Below, piece after piece: positions 1 through 6,217 of a stretch of 11,007 nucleotides of DNA. Each line of letters begins with the position of its first letter. Position 1 is the stretch's first letter. Source of the stretch: an uncultured Pseudobdellovibrionaceae bacterium. GTDB taxonomy: Bacteria > Bdellovibrionota > Bdellovibrionia > Bdellovibrionales > Bdellovibrionaceae. The translations under genes and the position numbers were made by a program. Where the stretch lies: assembly GCA_937900305.1 (NCBI GenBank), contig CALCCV010000107.1, forward strand, positions 1 through 11,007, read 5' to 3'. Under the pieces are notes generated by a model. It was not told where the DNA came from and did not search any database. It saw nothing but the letters and a program-made list of their open reading frames with translations.

Positions 1-9
1 GCTAGCCAT
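1..9 (-). CDS. atpG: ATP synthase F1 gamma subunit, first three codons only (partial)
   Basis: On the minus strand an ATG at 9-7 is followed by codons for Ala-Ser, and then the window ends. Twenty-eight bases separate it from the atpA stop. That gap carries two GGGAG-type ribosome binding sites, the nearer one about 11 nt before the ATG. The gamma subunit follows alpha in almost all bacterial atp operons, and an M-A-S start is common for it. The call therefore rests on position and the start signal, not on protein sequence. Confidence 0.6.
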
Positions 10-37
10 GTTTAAATATTCTCCCTATCTCCCAAAG

Positions 38-1564
38 TTATTTAGTGGAAGGTTGGAAAATGGCCTTGAATTCCTCTGAAGCACCTTTGAGCAACTTTTT
101 GGTGTCATCACTGATCGATTTTTGATCGGCAATGGACTTCAAAATGACGCTGTGTTTTTGCTTTAAAAATTCAATGTACTCTTTTTCGTAACGCTTTACG
201 TCTGTCTCGGGATATTCATCCACATACCCATTTGTAGCTGCAAATATGACTGCAATTTGCTCCTCTACTTTCACTGGTACGTACTGGCCTTGTTTCAAAA
301 TTTCAACGAGACGTCGACCACGCGCCAACTGTTGCTGACTCGCTTTATCTAGGTCCGAAGCGAATGCCGCAAAAGCTTCAAGAGCTCGAAACTGCGCGAG
401 CTCAAGTTTAATCGAACCCGCCACTTGCTTCATTGCTTTGATCTGAGCGGCTCCGCCCACGCGAGATACTGATTTACCCACAGAAATCGCAGGACGCACA
501 CCTTTGTAAAACAAATCAGTTTCAAGGAAGATCTGTCCATCCGTGATCGAAATCACGTTGGTAGGAATGTACGCAGAGATATCTCCAGCCTGCGTCTCGA
601 TGATTGGTAACGCAGTCAAAGATCCGCCACCCTTGTCTTGTGACAGCTTCGCCGCACGCTCAAGCAATCGCGAGTGAACGTAAAACACGTCTCCGGGATA
701 AGCTTCACGGCCAGGTGGGCGTCGCAAAAGGAGCGAAAGTTGACGATAAGCTTGTGCTTGCTTAGTCAAATCATCATAGATGATCAAAGCATGTCGACCT
801 GAGTCGCGGAAGTATTCGGCCATTGCGGTCCCCGAATAAGCCGAAAGATACTGAAGCGGTGCAGGATCAGAGGCGGTGGCAGCAATGACTGTGGTGTATT
901 CCATGGCGCCGGCTTGGCGAAGGCGCTCGACAATGGTAGCCACCGTCGATTGCTTCTGGCCGATGGCTACGTAGAAGCACTGAACATTTTGGCCTTTTTG
1001 ATTGATGATGGTATCGATCGCGATAGCGGTTTTGCCGGTCTGACGATCTCCGATGATCAATTCCCGCTGACCACGGCCAATTGGAATCAAGGCATCGATT
1101 GCTTTAATCCCTGTTTGCATTGGTTCAGAGACCGATTGCCGATACACGATGCCTGGAGCTTTCAATTCAACAATGCGACTGTGAGGCGTTTGAATTGGGC
1201 CTCTGCCATCGATGGGATTTCCTAGCGCATCCACAACGCGGCCCAGAAGGGCCTCTCCCACAGGAACTTGTACGATTTTTTTGGTGCGCTTAACTGTGTC
1301 GCCTTCTTTAATGTGACGATCTTCACCGAAGATGACCACGCCGACGTTGGTGTCCTCTAAGTTCAAGACCATTCCAGAGACGTTATTGGGAAATTCAACT
1401 AGCTCACCGGCCATGGCGTTTTCCAGGCCATACACTCGGGCCACACCATCACCAATGGCGAGAACAGTTCCGGTCTCTGCGACTTCAATTTTACGATTGT
1501 ACTGAGCAATCTGTTCCTTAAGGACTCGACTGATCTCATCGGCTCGAATCTGGGTGGTATCCAT
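38..1564 (-). CDS. atpA: ATP synthase F1 alpha subunit
   Basis: Non-catalytic nucleotide-binding subunit of the F1 head, which with beta forms the alpha3beta3 hexamer that makes ATP on the cytoplasmic face of the inner membrane. The 508 residues match the usual length (about 500-515). Visible motifs are the Walker A GDRQTGKT at 172-179, the Walker B stretch ALIIYDDL at 259-266, and the family signature around 360-370 (PAISVGKSVSRVG), whose R368 corresponds to the alpha arginine that reaches into the catalytic site. The N-terminal beta-barrel begins near residue 27 (VAETGTVLAIGDGVARVYGL). The ATG at 1564 is preceded by GGAGAA about 10 nt upstream. It lies 33 nt after atpH and just before atpG. 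The protein looks intact and ordinary. Confidence 0.98.
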   Translation of the reverse strand: MDTTQIRADEISRVLKEQIAQYNRKIEVAETGTVLAIGDGVARVYGLENAMAGELVEFPNNVSGMVLNLEDTNVGVVIFGEDRHIKEGDTVKRTKKIVQVPVGEALLGRVVDALGNPIDGRGPIQTPHSRIVELKAPGIVYRQSVSEPMQTGIKAIDALIPIGRGQRELIIGDRQTGKTAIAIDTIINQKGQNVQCFYVAIGQKQSTVATIVERLRQAGAMEYTTVIAATASDPAPLQYLSAYSGTAMAEYFRDSGRHALIIYDDLTKQAQAYRQLSLLLRRPPGREAYPGDVFYVHSRLLERAAKLSQDKGGGSLTALPIIETQAGDISAYIPTNVISITDGQIFLETDLFYKGVRPAISVGKSVSRVGGAAQIKAMKQVAGSIKLELAQFRALEAFAAFASDLDKASQQQLARGRRLVEILKQGQYVPVKVEEQIAVIFAATNGYVDEYPETDVKRYEKEYIEFLKQKHSVILKSIADQKSISDDTKKLLKGASEEFKAIFQPSTK

Positions 1565-1597
1565 GTGATTTATCTTCTCCGTTAGAAAGTTAGAGGG

Positions 1598-2143
1598 TTA
1601 TCCGTTAATTAAATTTTCAGAAAGTCGGTGAAGGTGAGACGACAAACTGTCGTCAAATGTCCATCCACCAACTTGGACCAAAACACCGCCCAATAGCGTC
1701 GCATCTATGGACTGGCTCAGACTCACTTTGGCTTTCAATAAACTGCCCACACGGCTCTCGAGGTCTGTCAAAGCGGCTTTATCGAGTTCGGTTGCCGTGC
1801 GGACATGACCTTGTTTAATGCCGAGGTCTTCGTTTAAAAGGCGTTGATAAACTTCTCTTAGGTTTCCGAGTTCACCCAAACGATTGTTGTCGCCCAAAAC
1901 AAAAAGAAGCTGCAAAAGGTCGGGGTTAATTTGATCGATTTGAGAACTCAGTGCTTTTTTGAGGGCTTCAAGTTTCAGATTGGCAGAAACCAAGGGGCTC
2001 GAAAAAAAAGCAGACGCACCCTCTACAGATTTGAGGGCATCGACAACTGTCTTCATCTGAGCAAAGACAGCAGCATGAGTGGCTTTTTGTTTAGCAACTG
2101 CAAAAAGAGCTTTGGCATATTTTTCTGCGACTGGCGAAGCCAT
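1598..2143 (-). CDS. atpH: ATP synthase F1 delta subunit (OSCP homologue)
   Basis: Delta subunit, the part of the peripheral stalk that ties the top of F1 to the b subunits. The 181 residues are typical. The start (SPVAEKYAKALFAVA) is the family's opening helix. The C-terminal part has the conserved stretch around LLGGVLVQVGGWTFDDSLSSHLHRL, which in other delta subunits reads like G-x-x-x-x-D-x-S-x-x-x-x-L-x-x-L. The ATG is only 1 nt past the atpF stop and has GGGAG about 6 nt upstream inside the atpF 3' end, so translation is probably coupled. Sequence divergence is normal for this fast-evolving subunit. Confidence 0.95.
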   Translation of the reverse strand: MASPVAEKYAKALFAVAKQKATHAAVFAQMKTVVDALKSVEGASAFFSSPLVSANLKLEALKKALSSQIDQINPDLLQLLFVLGDNNRLGELGNLREVYQRLLNEDLGIKQGHVRTATELDKAALTDLESRVGSLLKAKVSLSQSIDATLLGGVLVQVGGWTFDDSLSSHLHRLSENLING

Positions 2144-2144
2144 T

Positions 2145-2711
2145 TTACACTCCCACCGTATCTACAAATTTTTTCTGAAGCCGCTGGTGATCAGTTTGGC
2201 CCACATCAGTTTTCAAAACTTTACGAGCTGATTCAATCGAACCTTCAACGAGGGCCGTGCGAAAATCACGAACCGCTTTTCCCATTTCGAGCCGGGCAGA
2301 GTCATCCGCCTCTTTTTTTATCTTGGCGGCGTAGGCCTGAGCTTCTTGGACAATGAGGCGCTGTTGCTCTTTGGCCTCCTGGTGAGCACGAACTATTGAT
2401 TCGTCGCGAGTGATGCGAAGTTTGTTCAGTCTTTGTTCAATTTCGGCGATCTCCGAGAGAGCCGCCTGCTTTTGAAGCTGGGCTTTGTTTGCAAGCGCTA
2501 TGTAAGTTGCGCGACGTTTTACAAAGAGTTCGTTGATGGTTTTCCGATAAAAAATCATTACGGCAATAACGATGACAGCCACATTCACAACCTGCCAAAA
2601 GATAGCTCGGGTGGGAATGGCATGGGGATCGCCGTGATGACCTTCAGATTCGGCAAAAGTTTGAGCAGCGAATAAGATCATGGAGAGAGAGAAAATTACC
2701 AGTTTGTTCAT
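2145..2711 (-). CDS. atpF: ATP synthase Fo b subunit with an N-terminal signal peptide
   Basis: Peripheral-stalk b subunit: one membrane helix and a long coiled coil that reaches delta. Residues 1-20 (MNKLVIFSLSMILFAAQTFA, then ESEG) look like a cleavable Sec signal peptide. A His/Pro-rich periplasmic stretch to about residue 35 follows, then a membrane helix at about 37-55 (IFWQVVNVAVIVIAVMIFY), then a charged heptad-rich region to the C-terminus. At 188 residues it is longer than E. coli b (156) because of the extra leader. To my recollection the same build is seen in b subunits of other delta-type proteobacteria. GAGG lies about 6 nt before the ATG. It is separated from atpF' by 13 nt. Confidence 0.93.
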   Translation of the reverse strand: MNKLVIFSLSMILFAAQTFAESEGHHGDPHAIPTRAIFWQVVNVAVIVIAVMIFYRKTINELFVKRRATYIALANKAQLQKQAALSEIAEIEQRLNKLRITRDESIVRAHQEAKEQQRLIVQEAQAYAAKIKKEADDSARLEMGKAVRDFRTALVEGSIESARKVLKTDVGQTDHQRLQKKFVDTVGV

Positions 2712-2724
2712 TAAAAATCCTCTA

Positions 2725-3171
2725 TCACTTTTCCAAAAGCTTGTTGGTGATCAACATGGACAGAGTCTTCTTTTCAGACTCTAGAGAGCCTCGCAGACCC
2801 TCAACCGTCTGAGCAATTTGGCTCTTTGTGGAATCCATCATCTTTTGCGCATCACCTCGCGCCGTTGTCACAATTTTTTCAGATTCTCCAGCCACTCCCG
2901 TTTTGGCGACTTGGAATATGTCCTGAATTTGTTGGTGTAGATTTCGAGCTTCGTTTTGATAATCAACGGCAATCTGCTGAGCCTTTTTGTGAAGGTCTGC
3001 GGCCAAGTCTTCGCCACCCTTGGTTCGCTCTTCACGGGCTAGCTGAGCCTTCACAAATGGTCCAAAGACCACGAAAGTGAGCACACTGGCTGCCGCAATG
3101 AAAATCAAAAATTGAATGAACGTGGTGTGGTTAATGCCAATCTGATGGGCCATGTTCAGCAAGCCATCCAT
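2725..3171 (-). CDS. atpF': ATP synthase Fo b' subunit (second b-type stalk subunit)
   Basis: A second, divergent b-type subunit, expected to pair with the b subunit made from the next gene to form a heterodimeric peripheral stalk. It has 148 residues: a short N-terminus, one membrane helix at about 16-40 (HTTFIQFLIFIAAASVLTFVVFGPFV), then an Ala/Gln/Glu-rich amphipathic helix to the end. There is no signal peptide, unlike its partner. The ATG at 3171 is supported by AAGGG about 6 nt upstream; an internal Met at residue 7 lacks a comparable site. This is the first gene of the atp operon here, because a 251-bp gap and a bactofilin gene precede it. Which of the two b genes is called b' is a convention; I follow order and the lack of a leader. 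Confidence 0.9.
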   Translation of the reverse strand: MDGLLNMAHQIGINHTTFIQFLIFIAAASVLTFVVFGPFVKAQLAREERTKGGEDLAADLHKKAQQIAVDYQNEARNLHQQIQDIFQVAKTGVAGESEKIVTTARGDAQKMMDSTKSQIAQTVEGLRGSLESEKKTLSMLITNKLLEK

Positions 3172-3422
3172 TCAATGCCCTTTCTGAAAGAATTTAATCT
3201 GCATTTTCCCTGCATCCCAACAGGAAATTCTCGCAAGATATTTTGAGTAGCGTATGGCAGATAGCATTGGCCGATTTTATCGGTCAAGGCATTCCTCGGC
3301 CTGGACATACGACAGCGATTTTGGAGAGTTACCACTCTGCGTGTTCAAAAGAATTTATGACTGACAATTCGGCCCGCAAATAAACTGATTGTTTGTTTTT
3401 TTAAGAGTTTCAATTCGATTGA
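3172..3422. other. Intergenic gap upstream of the ATP synthase operon
   Basis: These 251 bases between the bactofilin stop and the atpF' start carry no convincing gene. They should hold the end of the parA-parB-bactofilin transcript and the promoter of the atp operon. I see three short hairpins: 3271-3283 (CCGAT/ATCGG), 3325-3338 (AGAGT, loop of four, ACTCT) and 3410-3422 (TCAAT/ATTGA). None is followed by a T-run on the minus strand, so I cannot point to an intrinsic terminator for the bactofilin transcript. Read-through into the atp genes is possible. Confidence 0.6.
3258..3287 (-). promoter_or_regulatory. Possible sigma70-type promoter for the atp operon
   Basis: On the minus strand TTGACC (3287-3282) resembles a -35 box. 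After 18 nt comes TATCTG (3263-3258), preceded by TGC, which gives an extended -10 (TGn-TATCTG). Transcription would begin near 3251 and leave a leader of about 80 nt before atpF'. The -10 matches the consensus at only three of six positions, so this is a weak call. A small hairpin (CCGAT/ATCGG) lies in the spacer. Confidence 0.22.
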
Positions 3423-3773
3423 TCAGTGCCGAGGCATATAAGACGCACCCTCAAACACAACACCTTCTTCAATTTTTAGGCTTGGTGAAGTCACGGTCCC
3501 ACGAAAAACTGCTGGAGGATACATGATGACTTTTCGTTTGGCAAAAAGGTTCCCCTCCACACGGCCACTGATGATGATTGTGTCGGCCTCAATTTCGGCA
3601 ATCACCTTGGCCTGTTCAGAGATGACCAGCGTGTCATTAGTGAAAATTTCGCCTTTGAAAATGCCATTGATTTGCACGGTTCCTTCGAAGCTTAGCCGCC
3701 CCTCAAAGATGGTGCCTTGGTCGAGAAGCGCCGAAACACCCTGCTGATTTTCTGACACTTCAGGTTCATTCAT
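3423..3773 (-). CDS. Bactofilin (DUF583 cytoskeletal beta-helix protein)
   Basis: A 116-residue bactofilin, a bacterial cytoskeletal protein that polymerises into nucleotide-independent filaments. After an acidic tail of about 17 residues (MNEPEVSENQQG...) the sequence shows the repeating pattern of a right-handed beta-helix: G-x-L-x-F-E-G-T-V-Q-I-N-G-x-F-x-G, then A-x-I-x-A-x-x-I-I-I-S-G-R-V-E-G, then F-R-G-T-V near the end, closing with L-K-I-E-E-G-V-V-F-E-G. It lacks the short hydrophobic N-terminal membrane-targeting motif of some bactofilins and has almost no C-terminal tail. It starts 2 nt after the parB stop, with AAGGA about 9 nt upstream, so it is the third gene of the parAB operon. 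In Myxococcus, bactofilins encoded beside parAB anchor the ParABS machinery. A similar role here is inferred from position. Confidence 0.93.
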   Translation of the reverse strand: MNEPEVSENQQGVSALLDQGTIFEGRLSFEGTVQINGIFKGEIFTNDTLVISEQAKVIAEIEADTIIISGRVEGNLFAKRKVIMYPPAVFRGTVTSPSLKIEEGVVFEGASYMPRH

Positions 3774-3775
3774 CG

Positions 3776-4810
3776 TTATGCGTCCTTCTGAGTTTTACGA
3801 AGCTTGTCGACGAGCGAATTAAATTGGTCCCGGTCATAATAATGAATCGTCATTTTTCCCGCTCCCTCTTTGTAATCGATTTGAATTTTCGTACCGAGAA
3901 TTTTTTGAAGCTCTTCATGAATACTGCTAACCACTCTCGCCTCAAGGTCTTTAGAGTTTTGACTATCCGACTTTGCCTTCTGAATATCCAAATGAGTATC
4001 CACTTGGATATTCATTTGACCAACTAAAGCCTCCAACTTTCGAACCGACATCTTTTCATGGGCTACTTTTTTGGCTATAGAGGACATTTTCGAGGCCTCT
4101 CCGAGTGAAAGAAGAACTTTAGCGTGTCCTACAGAAATCTCTGAGGCTTTAAGCAAGTCCTTTACATCCGTAGGTAGGGCCAAGAGTCGCAAAGAATTTG
4201 CGACGGTGGCCCTTTCTCGTCCGACCTTTGTGGCAATGTCATTTTGTGAAAGATTAAAGTCCCTGGCGAGTCGCGCATAAGCATCTGCTTCTTCAATCGG
4301 ATCTAAATCTTCTCTTTGTACATTTTCGATAATGGCATACTCAAGCGCTTCTTGATCCTGATACTTTCTCAGCAATACTGGAACCTCATGGAGTCCTGCC
4401 ATTTGAGCCGCGCGCCACCGCCTTTCACCCGCGACGATTTCAAAGCGTTCACCTACTTTTCTTACAGTGATGGGTTGGAGAATTCCTTTTTCTTTGATGG
4501 AGGCCGCAAGCTCCGTCAATCCTTCACGGGCAAAACTTTGGCGAGGTTGATACACCCCCGGAACCAGCTTGCTAACTGCAATCTGATAAACTCGATTCTC
4601 TTCACCTGAGTATTCATTTTGACTACTCACTGAAGCCTGATTACTCACATTTGTATTTTTAGGTGCGGTCTGAGTACTCAAATTTGATTTTTGATTAGTC
4701 AAATTAGGCTGGGCACTCAAGTCTGCCAGTTGCCCGCCCAGTAAGGATCCGAGGCCACGACCGAGGGGACGTTTGTCTTTCTTTGCAGAGTCTTTGTTTT
4801 GATCAGACAT
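3776..4810 (-). CDS. parB: Chromosome partitioning protein ParB (Spo0J family CTPase)
   Basis: Binds parS, loads as a CTP-dependent sliding clamp and forms the origin nucleoprotein complex that ParA moves. I choose the ATG at 4810 (344 residues). AGGAG lies 9 nt upstream, and the protein then starts with the usual short tail and the ParA-stimulating motif RPLGRGLGSLLGG (14-26). An ATG 45 nt further upstream would add 15 residues but lies deeper inside parA. In order: ParA-interaction motif; a Gln/Asn/Ser-rich linker (about 31-72) with five [LV][ST]xQ repeats; the N-terminal CTP-binding domain with GERRWRAA at 128-135 and ENVQRE at 162-167; a helix-turn-helix at about 187-210 (LSQNDIATKVGRERATVANSLRLL); a second linker; and a C-terminal dimerisation region. 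It overlaps parA by 8 nt. Confidence 0.96.
   Translation of the reverse strand: MSDQNKDSAKKDKRPLGRGLGSLLGGQLADLSAQPNLTNQKSNLSTQTAPKNTNVSNQASVSSQNEYSGEENRVYQIAVSKLVPGVYQPRQSFAREGLTELAASIKEKGILQPITVRKVGERFEIVAGERRWRAAQMAGLHEVPVLLRKYQDQEALEYAIIENVQREDLDPIEEADAYARLARDFNLSQNDIATKVGRERATVANSLRLLALPTDVKDLLKASEISVGHAKVLLSLGEASKMSSIAKKVAHEKMSVRKLEALVGQMNIQVDTHLDIQKAKSDSQNSKDLEARVVSSIHEELQKILGTKIQIDYKEGAGKMTIHYYDRDQFNSLVDKLRKTQKDA
3981..4014. repeat. Inverted repeat inside parB, 11-bp arms and 12-nt loop
   Basis: TGAATATCCAA (3981-3991) and TTGGATATTCA (4004-4014) are exact reverse complements around a 12-nt loop. They lie in the part of parB that codes for the linker between the DNA-binding and dimerisation domains (near residues 266-277, NIQVDTHLDIQ). 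The arms are AT-rich and no T-run follows, so it does not look like a terminator. It may be chance. Confidence 0.5.
4607..4719 (-). repeat. Degenerate short repeats coding the ParB N-terminal linker
   Basis: Six related 10-mers of the form TGANTACTCA occur on the plus strand, starting at 4607, 4620, 4638, 4671, 4692 and 4710. The last five are separated by 18, 33, 21 and 18 nt, all multiples of three. In the parB frame these five encode VSSQ, VSNQ, LSTQ, LTNQ and LSAQ (reading upwards in coordinate), at residues 61-64, 55-58, 44-47, 37-40 and 31-34. The first copy (4607) is 13 nt away and out of phase. The protein-level motif is [LV][ST]xQ, often preceded by Asn. Confidence 0.7.
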
Positions 4811-5615
4811 TGAGGTCAACTCCTGGCTTTTGGTGTTTGACGGGCTGAGCAGCATGCCGCTGCAGGAGTTCTTGCGCCAACTCCATGTATTTCACGGCGC
4901 CAATGGATTTCGGATCATATTCAATGATACTTTGACCATGACTTGGGGCTTCAGAAAGACGGACGTTTCGAGGAATGATCGCATGAAACACTTTTTCGCC
5001 GAAATGATTGCGAATTTCTGTAACCACTTGATGACTCAGGTTGTTGCGAGTGTCGAACATCGTCAAAACTATGCCTTCGATGTGCAAATGAGGGTTGAAG
5101 CTTTTCTTGATCAATCCGGCCGTATTTAAAAGCTGGCTGAGGCCTTCCAGGGCATAATATTCGCACTGCAGCGGCACCAAAAAGCTAGCCGCGGAGGTGA
5201 GCGCATTGAGTGTGAGAAGCCCAAGGCTCGGTGGGCAGTCTATCAAAATGAAATCATAAAGATGGCCGATCTGGTGTATAGCCTCTTTGAGGCGGTACTC
5301 TCTGCCGGGCACATCGACCAACTCGATTTCAGCTCCAACCAAGTCTGGATTGGCAGTTGATACCTTAAGATTGGGAATATAAGTGTCTTGAGCGGCTTCT
5401 TCGAGTGTCTTTTCGCCGATCAAGACATGGTAAGTGTTAGACTCTTGAGACTCAAATCTCTTGATTCCAAGGCCACTGGAAGCATTTCCCTGGGGATCCA
5501 TATCAATTAGGAGAATTCGTTGGCCCTGAGAGGCTAAGGCGGCCGAGAGATTGACGGCGGTTGTGGTCTTTCCAACTCCGCCTTTCTGGTTGGCAATGCA
5601 TATGACATGGGCCAC
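4803..5615 (-). CDS. parA: Chromosome partitioning ATPase ParA
   Basis: Walker-type ATPase that binds DNA non-specifically when ATP-bound and pulls the ParB-parS complex as ParB triggers its ATPase. It has 270 residues. The deviant Walker A KGGVGKTT is at 11-18, with its signature lysine at K11. Walker A' is LLIDMDPQGNA at 35-45 and Walker B is FILIDCPPS at 122-130. The basic stretch PRNVRLSEAPSHG at 215-227 belongs to the conserved C-terminal region. There is no N-terminal helix-turn-helix, as expected for a chromosomal (Soj-type) ParA. The start codon is GTG at 5615, backed by AGGAG 6 nt upstream. It overlaps parB by 8 nt and is divergent from the lipoprotein gene, with a parS site in the short space between them. 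Confidence 0.97.
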   Translation of the reverse strand: MAHVICIANQKGGVGKTTTAVNLSAALASQGQRILLIDMDPQGNASSGLGIKRFESQESNTYHVLIGEKTLEEAAQDTYIPNLKVSTANPDLVGAEIELVDVPGREYRLKEAIHQIGHLYDFILIDCPPSLGLLTLNALTSAASFLVPLQCEYYALEGLSQLLNTAGLIKKSFNPHLHIEGIVLTMFDTRNNLSHQVVTEIRNHFGEKVFHAIIPRNVRLSEAPSHGQSIIEYDPKSIGAVKYMELAQELLQRHAAQPVKHQKPGVDLNV

Positions 5616-5650
5616 AGTTTGCTCCTAAAGGTCGATGGGTTTTATTCCGA

Positions 5651-5666
5651 TGTTCCACGTGGAACA
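5651..5666. promoter_or_regulatory. parS centromere site 1
   Basis: TGTTCCACGTGGAACA is a perfect 16-bp palindrome. It differs from the canonical Spo0J site (TGTTTCACGTGAAACA) only by a symmetric pair of T-to-C/A-to-G changes, a well-known parS variant. With one flanking base on each side (ATG...CAT) the symmetry extends to 18 bp (5650-5667). It lies 35 nt upstream of the parA GTG and one base before the preferred lipoprotein ATG, so bound ParB could affect both genes. Confidence 0.95.
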
Positions 5667-5667
5667 T

Positions 5668-6177
5668 ATGGCAAAGCTTGCACAGATTCTCATATTAATA
5701 CAATTGCTTATTGCCTGCAATAAGCCACCAACTGATCCTCAGATTGGGGATTTCATTTACACTGATCTCAATTCTCAACAGCAACTGACTGCAGGAAAGA
5801 TCGCAGCTCAAGAAAAAGCGATCGTCAGTATTCAAAAGTCACTTTCAGAATCGCGTCCGCAAACAGGTCAATTTCTGATTTGGAAAAACAAGCTCGCGGC
5901 CGCAGAGGATGTTCTATACAAACTCAAACAGCAGGACAGGTATTGGACCATTCGAATTGCAGAGCGAGTGCGAGTTTTAAAAGTCAGAGAGCTTAAAAAA
6001 TTCTACGCAAAAGTTGAACCGATCACTGAGCAGGAAGAGAAATCCTACAGAATTGAAAAAACACTGCGCCTAGCTAAACTCAAGTGGGATGCAAAAGAAC
6101 GAATCGAACAAAATGAACTCAGTAGGAAACCCGCTGCAGCCTCTGCTGAAACAGCAGCCGCTCCCGGTGGCCACTAA
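5668..6177 (+). CDS. Predicted small lipoprotein of unknown function
   Basis: I do not recognise the family. Starting at the ATG at 5668 it has 169 residues and a short lipoprotein signal peptide: MAK, a hydrophobic core (LAQILILIQLL), and the lipobox L-I-A-C with Cys17 as the lipidation site, followed by N18. The mature part is helix-rich and charged, with possible coiled coil around residues 35-65 and 70-85. A strongly basic/acidic stretch (about 85-150) leads to an Ala/Pro-rich tail (RKPAAASAETAAAPGGH). Upstream in-frame ATGs at 5650 and 5635 would add MFHVEH (the translation of parS) or MGFIPMFHVEH. I prefer 5668 because it gives a normal signal peptide, although its SD-like GGA is only 4 nt away; the other starts have no better site. 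It is the only plus-strand gene here, divergent from parA, convergent with rsmG and bracketed by parS sites. Confidence 0.8.
   Translation: MAKLAQILILIQLLIACNKPPTDPQIGDFIYTDLNSQQQLTAGKIAAQEKAIVSIQKSLSESRPQTGQFLIWKNKLAAAEDVLYKLKQQDRYWTIRIAERVRVLKVRELKKFYAKVEPITEQEEKSYRIEKTLRLAKLKWDAKERIEQNELSRKPAAASAETAAAPGGH
5692..5720 (-). promoter_or_regulatory. Possible parA promoter inside the lipoprotein gene
   Basis: parA has only 52 nt before the divergent lipoprotein start, so its promoter probably lies within that gene. On the minus strand TTGCAG (5720-5715), a 17-nt spacer and TAATAT (5697-5692) form a fair sigma70-like pair, each matching consensus at about four of six positions. Transcription would start near 5685 and parS site 1 would lie in the transcribed leader. 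The -35 overlaps the palindrome at 5706-5725. Confidence 0.3.
5706..5725. repeat. 20-bp palindrome over the lipobox codons, upstream of parA
   Basis: GCTTATTGC (5706-5714) and GCAATAAGC (5717-5725) are perfect reverse complements around a 2-nt centre. In the lipoprotein frame they cover the codons for L-I-A-C-N-K. On the other strand they overlap the candidate parA -35 box. This could be an operator-like site or simply a result of the lipobox codons. Confidence 0.5.
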
Positions 6178-6217
6178 CTATAGAAGTGCTCTTGAAACAC
6201 CTCGAATACAATTGCAA

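Noticed and set aside
208..218. DnaA-box-like TCATCCACA near the origin region
   Set aside because: It is a single site with a mismatch inside atpA coding sequence and has no cluster around it, so chance is the better explanation.
914..1225. Plus-strand open frame of 103 codons opposite atpA
   Set aside because: It mirrors the strongly conserved nucleotide-binding part of atpA; codon bias of the real gene explains the open frame.
1931..2356. Plus-strand open frame of 141 codons opposite atpH and atpF
   Set aside because: It lies entirely antisense to two well-conserved genes, has no domain-like sequence and no clear ribosome binding site.
3410..3422. Hairpin just after the bactofilin stop as a terminator
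   Set aside because: The stem is only 5 bp and AT-rich, and on the minus strand it is followed by A's rather than T's.
4811..4855. Longer parB start (15 more residues)
   Set aside because: The downstream ATG at 4810 has a good AGGAG site and gives the normal ParB N-terminus; the extension would sit deeper in parA with an atypical sequence.
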